Shown here: positions 1-7,653 of the stretch, in pieces
Numbering within the stretch: position 1 is the first letter of the stretch
How the letters are laid out: the number at the start of each line of letters is the position of its first letter
Assembly: GCA_963692465.1 (NCBI GenBank)
Contig: OY829943.1
Location: 868,001 to 932,000 of the forward strand
Source: JAUZOB01 sp963692465
GTDB lineage: Bacteria > Bacteroidota > Bacteroidia > Bacteroidales > Prolixibacteraceae
Reading direction: 5' to 3'
Length of the DNA stretch: 64,000 nt
Notes under the pieces: model-generated
What the model was told of the DNA's origin: nothing
The model's input: only the letters and a program-made list of their open reading frames with translations
The model's database searches: none
Position numbers and translations under genes: made by a program

Positions 1-339
1 GATTTGCAGCATATACAAAATGCGCATTTGCCTTTCGTTTTTACAGATGGGCATGCTTATAATGAGGTAACTCAATTTTATACGGCTAGAGAATCTGCAA
101 GAACGATTGACTTGGAATGGAGTATGATTGAAGCAACAGACTGGCACAACACAACAGAAAATACTCAGCGGAAGAGAATTAAAGAAGCTGAATTTTTAAT
201 AAAATCAGATGTTCCGCTTCAATGTCTGATTGGATTAATTGTTTACAATGAAACGGCGAAATCAAGATTGGAACAAATTATAAGAGAAGCAACACTTGGA
301 ATATCAGTAATTGTACGAAGGGATTATTATTATGGTTAA
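1..339 (+). CDS. darT: DarT, DNA ADP-ribosyltransferase toxin (3' part, cut by window edge)
   Basis: The frame is open from base 1, so only about the last 112 codons are visible. DarT (DUF4433) uses NAD+ to ADP-ribosylate thymidine in single-stranded DNA and blocks replication. The visible part carries the family's C-terminal pattern: an AEFLI motif whose Glu (bases 190-192) corresponds to the catalytic glutamate of the family, then a VPL segment and a C-terminal VIVRRDYYYG tail. The stop overlaps the start of darG by 8 bases, the usual translationally coupled toxin-antidote layout. Identification rests on these motifs and the macro-domain partner. The N-terminal NAD-binding half is outside the window, so intactness cannot be judged. 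Confidence 0.88.
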   Translation, partial: DLQHIQNAHLPFVFTDGHAYNEVTQFYTARESARTIDLEWSMIEATDWHNTTENTQRKRIKEAEFLIKSDVPLQCLIGLIVYNETAKSRLEQIIREATLGISVIVRRDYYYG

Positions 340-1372
340 ATATACTGAAGGAAATTTATTGGATAGCCCAACGCAAGCATTGGTTAACACCGTTAATACT
401 GTTGGCGTTATGGGAAAAGGAATAGCTTTACAATTTAAAAAAATGTTTCCTGGAAATTATGCTTCGTATAAAAAAGCTTGTGTATCGAATGAAATAGTTA
501 TAGGAAAAATGTTCGTGTCCGTTGAGCGACTGTTATTAACCGGAGAAGAAAAAATTATCATCAATTTCCCGACTAAAAAACATTGGAGGCAGCCTTCTCA
601 ATATAGTTACATCTCAGAAGGGCTAAAGGATTTGAAGAATGTGATTATTGAGAGAAATATTCAGTCTGTAACTTTGCCTCCATTGGGTTGTGGAAATGGA
701 GGACTTGAATGGAGTCGGGTGAAATGTTTAATTGAAGAGGCTTTAAAGGAATTATCTTGTGAAGTGATTGTTTATACTCCAAACGCAGCGGTTCAGACTG
801 TTTTGAACAAAGAAAATTCAAAATTAACTACGGGCCGGATTATGCTATTATCAGTTTTTTACGACTTAGTTGCCCATGAAGAGTTTGTGACGGAGTTTGC
901 CGGTGAGAAAATTTGTTATTTTTTACAACGAATGGGTGCCGGCAAGTATTTTAATCTTGTGTTTGAGCCATATTATTATGGACCTTATTCCGGTAAAGTC
1001 GGGCGGGTCTTGCGTGCAATGAATGGTTTCTATTTGACTGATTATAATTTACAAAACCAAAAACCTTTTGATGCTATTCAGTTAAAGTTTGATACCCGGG
1101 ATGAATTGGAAAAGGCTTATAATGAAAAATTAACGAAAGAAGAAAAGGAGATTGTTCTTAAAACTAAAGGACTATTTAAGGGTTTCTATTCTGCCTTTTC
1201 GATGGAGCTGCTTTCAAGTGTTGATTTGATTGTAAATAAATCGGGAGAAACAGAGATTCATCGAATTCAGGCAAAAGTCTCTGCATGGAATGAACGAAAG
1301 GCAAAAATATTTAATAAAGAACGCTATATACAAATTGCATTGGATCGTTTGAAGAAATTTGATTTGGCCTGA
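332..1372 (+). CDS. darG: DarG, macro-domain DNA ADP-ribosyl glycohydrolase antitoxin
   Basis: 346 residues from the ATG at 332; a TTG at 311 is in frame but would extend the overlap with darT. Residues 1-155 form a macro domain that removes ADP-ribose from thymidine. Visible are the EGNLLD start, Asn22 in the VNTVN loop, the FPTKKHWR segment (Lys82/83, near the catalytic lysine of characterised DarG) and the LGCGNGG phosphate loop at 119-125. Residues 165-346 are a separate helical C-terminal domain; in characterised DarG proteins this part binds and blocks DarT directly. The gene overlaps darT by 8 bases and no promoter is seen between them, so the two are co-transcribed. Length is typical. 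Confidence 0.92.
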   Translation: MVKYTEGNLLDSPTQALVNTVNTVGVMGKGIALQFKKMFPGNYASYKKACVSNEIVIGKMFVSVERLLLTGEEKIIINFPTKKHWRQPSQYSYISEGLKDLKNVIIERNIQSVTLPPLGCGNGGLEWSRVKCLIEEALKELSCEVIVYTPNAAVQTVLNKENSKLTTGRIMLLSVFYDLVAHEEFVTEFAGEKICYFLQRMGAGKYFNLVFEPYYYGPYSGKVGRVLRAMNGFYLTDYNLQNQKPFDAIQLKFDTRDELEKAYNEKLTKEEKEIVLKTKGLFKGFYSAFSMELLSSVDLIVNKSGETEIHRIQAKVSAWNERKAKIFNKERYIQIALDRLKKFDLA

Positions 1373-1443
1373 AATAAGTTTGCAATTTCAGTATAATAGT
1401 TGCACATTGCTATATACCATTTTATTGTTTAAATCAAGTTTGA

Positions 1444-1509
1444 TGCGGCTTGTTTACTTGTATTATCCGCAAAATATGCGGCTTATTCTGTAGTTTTAGC
1501 CGCAAAAGT
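1444..1509. repeat. Two tandem 33-bp operator-like units upstream of the Fic gene
   Basis: Units at 1444-1476 and 1477-1509 each start with TGCGGCTT and end with CCGCAAAA plus two bases; the 17 bases between differ. TGCGG and CCGCA are inverted arms, and the unit junction forms the palindrome CCGCAAAATATGCGG (1467-1481). A further inverted half-site, TTTTGCGG at 1536-1543, overlaps the predicted -7 box of the Fic promoter. The layout fits an autoregulatory operator. Which protein binds is not shown; the winged helix at the Fic C-terminus is an obvious candidate. Confidence 0.6.
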
Positions 1510-1532
1510 CTGTTTCTCCCAATTTTATTATT

Positions 1533-1540
1533 TAATTTTG
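1533..1540 (+). promoter_or_regulatory. Bacteroides-type -7 box TAATTTTG for the Fic gene
   Basis: TAATTTTG matches the TAnnTTTG consensus and lies 20 bases before the ATG at 1561, leaving a short leader. A -33 TTTG at the right distance is not obvious (TTTC at 1513-1516 is closest). The inverted half-site TTTTGCGG overlaps the box, which would let a repressor block it. Confidence 0.45.
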
Positions 1541-1560
1541 CGGTTATAATTAGATAGGAT

Positions 1561-2841
1561 ATGTTTATTTACGAAAGAGAGAACTGGACAGATTTTCGTT
1601 GGGATGCCAACCAACTGATAGATCTCATGGCGCAAGTGAACCATGAAACTGGTTTTCTTGCGGGAAGATTGAGTGCTATCGGATTTGATGCACAACTATC
1701 AACAGCCGCCGAAACTATTGCTAATGACATCGTAGCTTCATCGGCCATTGAAGGTATTATCCTTGATTCATTTGAAGTGCGCTCTTCTGTAGCTCGAAAG
1801 TTGGGCATCAAAGTTGCCGACGAAAAAGCTCCAACGCATTATATAGATGGCGTCGTAGAAATGATGCTCGATGCCACAGCTAATTATCTCGACCCGCTAT
1901 CTAAAAAAAGGCTTTTCTCCTGGCATGGAGCATTATTCCCCACAGGGCGAAGTGGACTTTCGGAAATTAATGTTGGAGCCTATCGCACAGAGCCAATGCA
2001 AGTCGTGTCTGGCATGTTTGGCCGTGAGAAAGTGCATTATCGTGCCCCTGAAGCTGAAAAAGTGCCTGCAGAAATGAATACTTTTATCGATTGGTTCAAC
2101 AATAAAGATGTCAAGCCATCATATATCAAGTCTGCCGTTGCACATTTCTGGTTTGTAAGCATTCACCCTTTTGATGATGGAAATGGCCGAATAGCGCGAG
2201 CCATCTCTGATATGATTCTTGCTCAGACCGAAAGTAATGGACAGCGTTTTTATAGCGTTTCTTCTGAGATAAACAATGAGAAATCGGCATACTATGATGT
2301 ACTTGAGCGCACCCAGCATGGCGAGGGAGATCTGACCGAATGGCTGGCATGGTATCTTAAATGCATCGACAATGCCGTAATGGAGTCGTACACCATGTTA
2401 AGTGGCGTTCTTCGCAAGTCAATCTTCTGGCGCACACATTCACAGGTTCCTATTTCAGAGCGCGAGAAAAATGTACTTAACACATATCTCGACGGATATG
2501 ATGCCAAGCTTACGATTAAAAATTATGCCAAGCTGTGCAAGATATCAACTGATACTGCCGCCCGTGATATTCACAATCTTGAGGGTAAAGGTATGATTCG
2601 CATGGCTCAAGGCAGAGTAAGAGATGCTTCATATTCTCTGGTTTATTCACATGACGTGTTGCAATATGAGAATCTGACTACTGCCGAGCATGACGGCAAG
2701 CATTACATATCTGTCACGCTTTCAGACCATAAAATAATAGAAGAGCGAATCTCTAATATCGATTGGCTAAGATTTTCTCAGAAAGAAGTCACCTTGCAGG
2801 ATTTGGCCGACAAGTATTTTGCATTCCTGAAAATGGGATAA
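1561..2841 (+). CDS. Fic family protein AMP-transferase with N-terminal inhibitory motif and C-terminal winged helix
   Basis: 426 residues. A DUF4172-like N-terminal helical region (about 1-90) contains the inhibitory motif SSAIEG at 60-65 (S/TxxxEG/N). In Fic proteins this glutamate blocks productive ATP binding until relieved, so this is an N-terminally autoinhibited class II Fic. The catalytic motif HPFDDGNGR is complete at 202-210: His202 is the base and the Asp/Asn/Arg residues bind Mg-ATP. Residues about 310-360 resemble a winged helix (AKLCKISTDTAARDIHNLEGKGMI), which suggests DNA binding. Characterised relatives transfer AMP to hydroxyl side chains of target proteins; the target here is unknown. 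Monocistronic, preceded by the 33-bp repeats. It sits beside darTG in a region with IS debris, so it may belong to an accessory island. Confidence 0.92.
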   Translation: MFIYERENWTDFRWDANQLIDLMAQVNHETGFLAGRLSAIGFDAQLSTAAETIANDIVASSAIEGIILDSFEVRSSVARKLGIKVADEKAPTHYIDGVVEMMLDATANYLDPLSKKRLFSWHGALFPTGRSGLSEINVGAYRTEPMQVVSGMFGREKVHYRAPEAEKVPAEMNTFIDWFNNKDVKPSYIKSAVAHFWFVSIHPFDDGNGRIARAISDMILAQTESNGQRFYSVSSEINNEKSAYYDVLERTQHGEGDLTEWLAWYLKCIDNAVMESYTMLSGVLRKSIFWRTHSQVPISEREKNVLNTYLDGYDAKLTIKNYAKLCKISTDTAARDIHNLEGKGMIRMAQGRVRDASYSLVYSHDVLQYENLTTAEHDGKHYISVTLSDHKIIEERISNIDWLRFSQKEVTLQDLADKYFAFLKMG

Positions 2842-3584
2842 TAAATCTATCATACGTCCCGATATAAGGAAGGAAAACAATAAGAAAGAATAATAAATCT
2901 TGGGCTAAAGAAGAAGGATTATGGATGAATAACGGTACAAGTCACTTGAAAAGTTTCTACTAAATATCCTTGTAAAAATTGGTAGGGTTCCGAGGCTGTT
3001 GTGTATTATGACAAATAATATAATAAAGTAATAAAATCTATTAGTCTCTCTCATTCTTCTTTCCCATTTTCCCCTGACAGTTCCGCTATCAGATTATTTA
3101 TTTTGTCGTTCACCCGTTTGAAATTACGGTTGAACATGATTTATCTGAGCCATTAATCCCTTTAAACCAACGAATTGGAACGCAAGTATATGTATAGAAA
3201 CGAAAAAGAGGAACACCTTATCGGTCTTCCTCTAAATCTGTAGTTTGTGACTTGCTTTGAGCCGAATGGAATCAAATCTTTATATTTTAAACTCATTGAA
3301 GAACAGCCTTTATATCTTGTGAAATATCTTTCAATCGCTGTAGCTCCCATTTTGATGTTGGAGTCATACGCGAACTTAAAGAGAAGGTCGTTAACTCTAC
3401 CTCTAAATAGAGGTGTGGAGGTACATAAAGATTTCGATATTTAGACCAGTTGGAATAAAAAACTTAAAATACCCCATCGAATTGGTCATGGCAAAAAAAA
3501 GCTAAGGCGGACAATAATCAATTCTGTTTCTTTGCGTGCTTGAAGCACATTTTTATCTTTGGGGTGACACTTTTATTATTAATC
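2842..3584. other. 743-base stretch without a recognisable intact gene
   Basis: The sequence is AT-rich with stops in all frames. The only coding-like piece is a 28-codon minus-strand frame at 3051-3137 (listed separately). Reading frames up to about 65 codons exist around 3160-3444 on both strands, but none shows a family motif or plausible start context. It is best read as decayed accessory DNA between the Fic gene and the IS remnant. Confidence 0.5.
3051..3137 (-). pseudogene. Possible C-terminal remnant of an unknown charged protein, 28 codons
   Basis: A minus-strand frame starts at 3137 (MFNRNFKRV) and ends ENGKEE-stop at 3051. It is strongly charged and helical, like the tail of a mobilisation or DNA-binding protein. 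The frame is interrupted upstream. No family can be assigned, and it may be chance. Confidence 0.2.
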
Positions 3585-4050
3585 CACTAGTATCTATTAA
3601 TTTATGTTAACGCGCATCGAACTCCAATTGCAACTGTCCGTCATTCTGGGTTTCTTCCGCCACTACAGGCTGGAACAAATCCTTGAGATTGTCTCAAAGC
3701 CAAGGTGGAAGGACTTCTTGGCATGTGCCGTAGTAATATCCGTCAGTTCACGAAGACTGTTGCAGCCATCAAACTGACCAAACATGAGAACAAGCATCTG
3801 GTTCCAGTATGTCAAATTCCATCGTTGGGTTCTATCATTACATCTTGTCATGACAAGTCTTTCGAAGTATTGTTTGGGAAGGGAATCGGTAATTTGACTG
3901 AAAAGGTATTTGCCGCTGTTCATTGTGCGCTGCAGTTAGGTTCACCAACAAAGGTAACCAGTTCAAAAGTGCGACAGGGTTTTTGGTAACATGCATGCTG
4001 ATTATGTGTATGTTAAGCTTGATATTAACAGTTTTTAAGAGACACTAGTG
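3585..4050 (-). mobile_element. Internally deleted IS4-family (DUF4372 transposase) element, MITE-like
   Basis: The ends are imperfect inverted repeats, 3585-3610 and 4025-4050, both starting CACTAGT from the outside and agreeing at 20 of 26 positions including TCT, TTAA and a distal TGTTAA. Between them on the minus strand lie the first ~80 codons of a DUF4372-type transposase and, in another frame, its last ~27 codons. The whole element is only 466 bp, against well over 1 kb for an intact copy, so the middle has been lost. No target-site duplication is evident. It could only move if an intact relative acts in trans. Confidence 0.7.
3607..3923 (-). pseudogene. IS4-family transposase remnant: N-terminus joined out of frame to C-terminus
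   Basis: From the ATG at 3923 the frame reads MNSGKYLFSQITDSLP, then WNQMLVLMFGQF and a HLGFE stretch, the signature of the DUF4372 domain that opens many Bacteroidota IS4-type transposases. It leaves that frame near 3690 and stops at 3663. In the overlapping frame a natural-looking C-terminus (NLKDLFQPVVAEETQNDG... ending FDAR) runs to a stop at 3607-3609, inside the left inverted repeat. The catalytic DDE region is missing, so no functional transposase can be made. Confidence 0.7.
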
Positions 4051-4051
4051 A

Positions 4052-4282
4052 TATATAACGAATGTTTCATCTCCCCGGAAGCTATGGGAAGCAAAGATTA
4101 AAGGAATCGGAGGCGAACAGTATTATTTAACTTCAAAAGAATGGGAATCTTTAACGGATAGTCTTGATATCAATTATGTTCCCACCTATTTGCTTTATGA
4201 CAAGAACGGAGTGCTGAAGAATAAAGTCACTAGCTATCCGGGGACAGCAGAAATGAAGAAAATGATAGACCAATTATTGTAA
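4052..4282 (+). pseudogene. C-terminal fragment of a secreted thioredoxin-like (TlpA-type) protein
   Basis: The frame opens just after the right end of the IS remnant with ITNVSSP, continues LWEAKIKGIGGEQYYLT and VPTYLLYDKNG, and stops at 4280-4282. This is the last third of a TlpA/redoxin-type domain: the cis-Pro segment VPTY is present, while the WCxxC active site and signal peptide are gone. The break coincides with the IS end, so insertion or IS-driven deletion probably removed the 5' part. An intact protein of the same broad fold lies downstream (7654-9159), so this may be a lost paralogue from the same cluster. Confidence 0.6.
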
Positions 4283-4308
4283 GCTCATTTTTCAAACAAC
4301 ATAAAGTA

Positions 4309-4443
4309 GAGGAACCAACCAGGTCTCGCCCAAACTCCGGTTATCCGGATACGCCACAAAATGCCAACTTTGATGAATTGAAAAAGAGTATTGATAAATA
4401 TACCGGAGAATCAAAGGTTGTGACCTATCATCCAAAGTTATAA
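4309..4443 (+). pseudogene. Short unidentified coding remnant
   Basis: About 44 codons ending in a natural-looking stop (frame reads TPQNANFDELKKSID, then TGESKVVTYHPKL). It is in a different frame from the thioredoxin fragment just before it. No start codon or family is recognisable. It could be the tail of another gene of the decayed cluster or a chance frame. Confidence 0.25.
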
Positions 4444-4796
4444 GTTTTGAAATGTGGAATTGCAAACTTATTTCGGGCACAAGGTTATAGACAGCGATGT
4501 TTAAACTAAAATTTGCTTTATTTCCCCTTTAAGAATGATGGTATCTGAAAGACTACTTCTGCCTACGGCGCCTGGGGATGAGCATCTTATGTGACGTGTT
4601 TTGAAAAATTAACTAAGAAAATAGTTGTATAATTATTCTGTTAATCGTAAATTTAATGGTAGTTAGTTAGAATGTCGAGTTAAATGTAATATTTCAGTAC
4701 TAAGTAAAAAGGATAAGATGATGTATTAATTATAAAAAGATGACAAATGATGACCATTCCCCTATTGGTTTTAGAAATCAATCCGGGGTACAACGT
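4444..4796. other. AT-rich spacer upstream of the M16 peptidase gene
   Basis: No motif-bearing frame, hairpin terminator or full TAnnTTTG box was found. It must contain the promoter of the peptidase gene if 4797 is the start. An in-frame ATG at 4740 falls inside this stretch and is discussed under that gene. Confidence 0.4.
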
Positions 4797-7577
4797 ATGA
4801 GATTAATTTCTCTTTTGTGTTTGGTCCTGTTCGCTTGTTGCGGACCTTGTTGGGGACAGTTTAAATATACTCCCAATGCTTTAGTTCCATTTGACCCTAC
4901 TTTCAAGAATGGCAAACTGGATAATGGTATCCACTATATGATTCGGTCCAATCCGGTAAATAAGGGGAAAGCTTATTTCTATGCTTTTTTTAATGTCGGT
5001 TCAAATCAGGAGAAACCCAATGAGTATGGAGCTGCTCACTTCATTGAACACCTTTATGGTGACTATCCCAATTATGAAGCCAATATTAAAGATTACTTAG
5101 AATCAATTGGATTAAGTTTTGGCGCGGACTTAAATGCCGGAACTTCAGAAGAAAGAACGCAGTACACAATTTTTAATGTCCCGACCCAACGGGAACAGAC
5201 ACTTGATTCTGTACTCTTAATCTTAAAAGATATACCTTTCCATCCAGTTCCAATAGAAGTTGTAGAAAAACAGCGTAAAATCGTTATGGAGGAATGGAGG
5301 TTCCGTTCTGGAACTGATCTATCTCCAATGATAAAAAAGGTTGGCTTTTTCGGGACTTCACAAACAATGCATGAGACGATAGGAGATACCGCTGTAATTA
5401 GCCATATTACAGCAGATCAACTCAAATATTTTCATGACAAATTATATCGTCCGGATAATCTTACAGTGATTGCTATCGGAGATTTTGATGCTCTGAAAAT
5501 GGAGGCGAGAATAAAACGTATTTTTAGTCCGATTATCAAAGCCGAGGGGAAATCACCAAGAGTTAAATATCTTCTGGCGGATATTAAGGATCCGATTATC
5601 GGAATAACCAAGACGGATCAAAACGAGAGTTCTGTTGAGATTACCTATAAACACGAACCTCAAACATATACCCAAAAGCGGTTACGTACAGAAATGGAAG
5701 ATCTGTTAATCAACAAAATGTTTAACCGACGGGTTGAACAAATTGCGGAAAAGCCCGATTCTCCGTTGAATTCTGCCTCTGCATCTTATGTTGACAGTTA
5801 TATGAATTTCCCTTTATATGATAGTTACCAGATCACTTTTCAACCCCGGAATAATGACATATCCAATGCGTTGAATACGGTATTGACCGAAAAAGAACGA
5901 ATTGAAAAATATGGGTTCACTGGTTCCGAGTTGATGCAAGAGGGAAAAGAGATGATTCATAATTATATGTCACAGAAAGGACGTAAAGTCCGGCTTCCCT
6001 ACAATGAGTATTTTATCAAATGCTATTATTACCTGTTGAATGGGAAAGTGTCTCCTTCCTTCGATTACTTCTGTGATTTTATGCAAAAGGTAGTTCCAAC
6101 AATTACGTTGAAGGATGTTAACGAACGATTTAAAGAATATACAGTCCACCTACAACCGACCGTAAATATATCAGTCCCAAATTGGAAAGAGTCTACGGCT
6201 CCGACTTCGCAGGAGATAAAGACAATTCTGGCATCAACAGAGACCAGAACACTTACGCCTTATGTTGCTCCGAAAATTATAACTGAACTTGCGGATAAAG
6301 ATATTCATCCCGGGCATGTGGTAAAAGAAGTCACAAACAAGAAACTTGGCACAACAGAATGGACATTGTCCAATGGAATGAGGGTTATAATTAAAACAAC
6401 TAATTTTGATTTAGATGAGATTCAGTTCAAAGGAATCGGAAAAGCTCTCTCTCTAAAATTAAAAAATGAGTACTCCTCTTTAATGAGCCATGGCAAAGAA
6501 TTTTATAGCGATATGGGATTCGGAGATTATTCAAATATAGCACTAAATCAATTCATCAAAACGAAGAGGCTTTCTGTGAATAAAGATTTTCAGGACATCA
6601 GTGGTTATACTGCACCGAAGGACTTGAAAACCTGTTTGCAGCTTATTCGATTAAAATATTTAAATCAACGCTGGAACGAACCAGCATATAATAACCGGAT
6701 CAAACGAATACAAGAAGAATTTAAAAATCCTGAATACACCAAAGTTTTATGGGATACGTTAGCACCGTATGTCTGGTCGGAATCAAGGTCTCATAAGCTC
6801 ATTACGATGAATCAGTTAAGACAGATTCATCAAACAATATTCGGAAATCCGGCTGAATTTACGTTCATCTTTGCAGGGAACATAAATACAGAGAAGGCTA
6901 AACCATTAATAGAACGGTATCTTGCTTCGATTACCCCTGATAATAGTCAGGAAGGTGTATCTGTAAACGATACGGTTCTTTATAATAAAGAAATACAAAA
7001 AAAGAAGGGATGGCGCAACCTTGGGAAAATTTATAAAGAGTTCAAATATCCGATGTCCGGACAGGGAGCTAAAGTTGAAATCTATTATAAATGTCATGCT
7101 GATTCTACTATGTTGAATGATTCGAATTGCGGCATTGTCTGCAGCTCTTTAGTTTTTTATCTCAATAATGTTCTCAGGGAAAAAGAACATGTTACTTATG
7201 GTTTTGCATCGTGTTGGAGCTCACCCGATTCTTTAACTAATTCTGTCGGGTTTGGTTGCAGTTTCGAAACGAATCCCAAAACACTACAACGAACAAATAT
7301 TGTAGCAGAAAATGCGGTAAGGAATTTTATAGAAAACGGGTTGGAAGAAAACGATTTTAAATCTCATAAAACAGGGCTTACAAGTTATCGTCTGCACGAC
7401 CTGAACTCTAATTGGTGGTGGGCAGAGATTGCTCTTCCTGAATATTATCAGAGAGGAAAAGATGTCGTTTCGACCTATCTGTCTGATGTAAAAGATATGA
7501 CAAAGGAAAGCCTTGCAAAACTCACCCACCTATGTGCTGATGGATATCTGGTTGAGGTCGCGATGTTGCCAAAATAA
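4797..7577 (+). CDS. Secreted M16 (insulinase/pitrilysin) family zinc peptidase
   Basis: 926 residues from the ATG at 4797, which opens directly on a hydrophobic Sec signal (MRLISLLCLVLFACC...). An upstream in-frame ATG at 4740 would add 19 hydrophilic residues and looks less likely. The inverted zinc motif HFIEH is present (His81, Glu84, His85), and the expected distal glutamate lies in VMEEW about 80 residues later, so the N-terminal M16 half should be active. The second half (after about 520) matches the non-catalytic M16 C-terminal domain, giving the usual two-halves chamber in one chain. It probably degrades peptides in the periplasm. The TlpA-like gene at 7654 follows after a strong intergenic hairpin and is likely co-transcribed. 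Confidence 0.9.
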   Translation: MRLISLLCLVLFACCGPCWGQFKYTPNALVPFDPTFKNGKLDNGIHYMIRSNPVNKGKAYFYAFFNVGSNQEKPNEYGAAHFIEHLYGDYPNYEANIKDYLESIGLSFGADLNAGTSEERTQYTIFNVPTQREQTLDSVLLILKDIPFHPVPIEVVEKQRKIVMEEWRFRSGTDLSPMIKKVGFFGTSQTMHETIGDTAVISHITADQLKYFHDKLYRPDNLTVIAIGDFDALKMEARIKRIFSPIIKAEGKSPRVKYLLADIKDPIIGITKTDQNESSVEITYKHEPQTYTQKRLRTEMEDLLINKMFNRRVEQIAEKPDSPLNSASASYVDSYMNFPLYDSYQITFQPRNNDISNALNTVLTEKERIEKYGFTGSELMQEGKEMIHNYMSQKGRKVRLPYNEYFIKCYYYLLNGKVSPSFDYFCDFMQKVVPTITLKDVNERFKEYTVHLQPTVNISVPNWKESTAPTSQEIKTILASTETRTLTPYVAPKIITELADKDIHPGHVVKEVTNKKLGTTEWTLSNGMRVIIKTTNFDLDEIQFKGIGKALSLKLKNEYSSLMSHGKEFYSDMGFGDYSNIALNQFIKTKRLSVNKDFQDISGYTAPKDLKTCLQLIRLKYLNQRWNEPAYNNRIKRIQEEFKNPEYTKVLWDTLAPYVWSESRSHKLITMNQLRQIHQTIFGNPAEFTFIFAGNINTEKAKPLIERYLASITPDNSQEGVSVNDTVLYNKEIQKKKGWRNLGKIYKEFKYPMSGQGAKVEIYYKCHADSTMLNDSNCGIVCSSLVFYLNNVLREKEHVTYGFASCWSSPDSLTNSVGFGCSFETNPKTLQRTNIVAENAVRNFIENGLEENDFKSHKTGLTSYRLHDLNSNWWWAEIALPEYYQRGKDVVSTYLSDVKDMTKESLAKLTHLCADGYLVEVAMLPK

Positions 7578-7583
7578 TAAAAC

Positions 7584-7630
7584 AGTTGGGGTATTTAAAA
7601 GCCAGGAATAGGCCGATAAATATCCCAACT
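7584..7630 (+). other. Intergenic stem-loop between the M16 and thioredoxin-like genes
   Basis: AGTTGGGGTATTTA (7584-7597) pairs with TAAATATCCCAACT (7617-7630), 14-bp arms with one non-Watson-Crick position, and an inner GCC/GGC. No U-run follows, so this is more likely an mRNA processing or stabilising element, or a partial attenuator, than a full terminator. The downstream ATG at 7654 is only 23 bases past the stem. Confidence 0.55.
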
Positions 7631-7653
7631 ATTTAAAGTGAAATATCTAAATC

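Noticed and set aside
3247..3444. 65-codon plus-strand frame in the decayed region
   Set aside because: No family, and stops close by on both sides; not enough to call a gene or pseudogene.
3705..3989. 94-codon plus-strand frame over the IS remnant
   Set aside because: It is the antisense of the transposase N-terminus, whose minus-strand translation has clear DUF4372 motifs.
4740..4796. Upstream ATG as start of the M16 peptidase
   Set aside because: It would place 19 hydrophilic residues before an otherwise complete signal peptide beginning at 4797.
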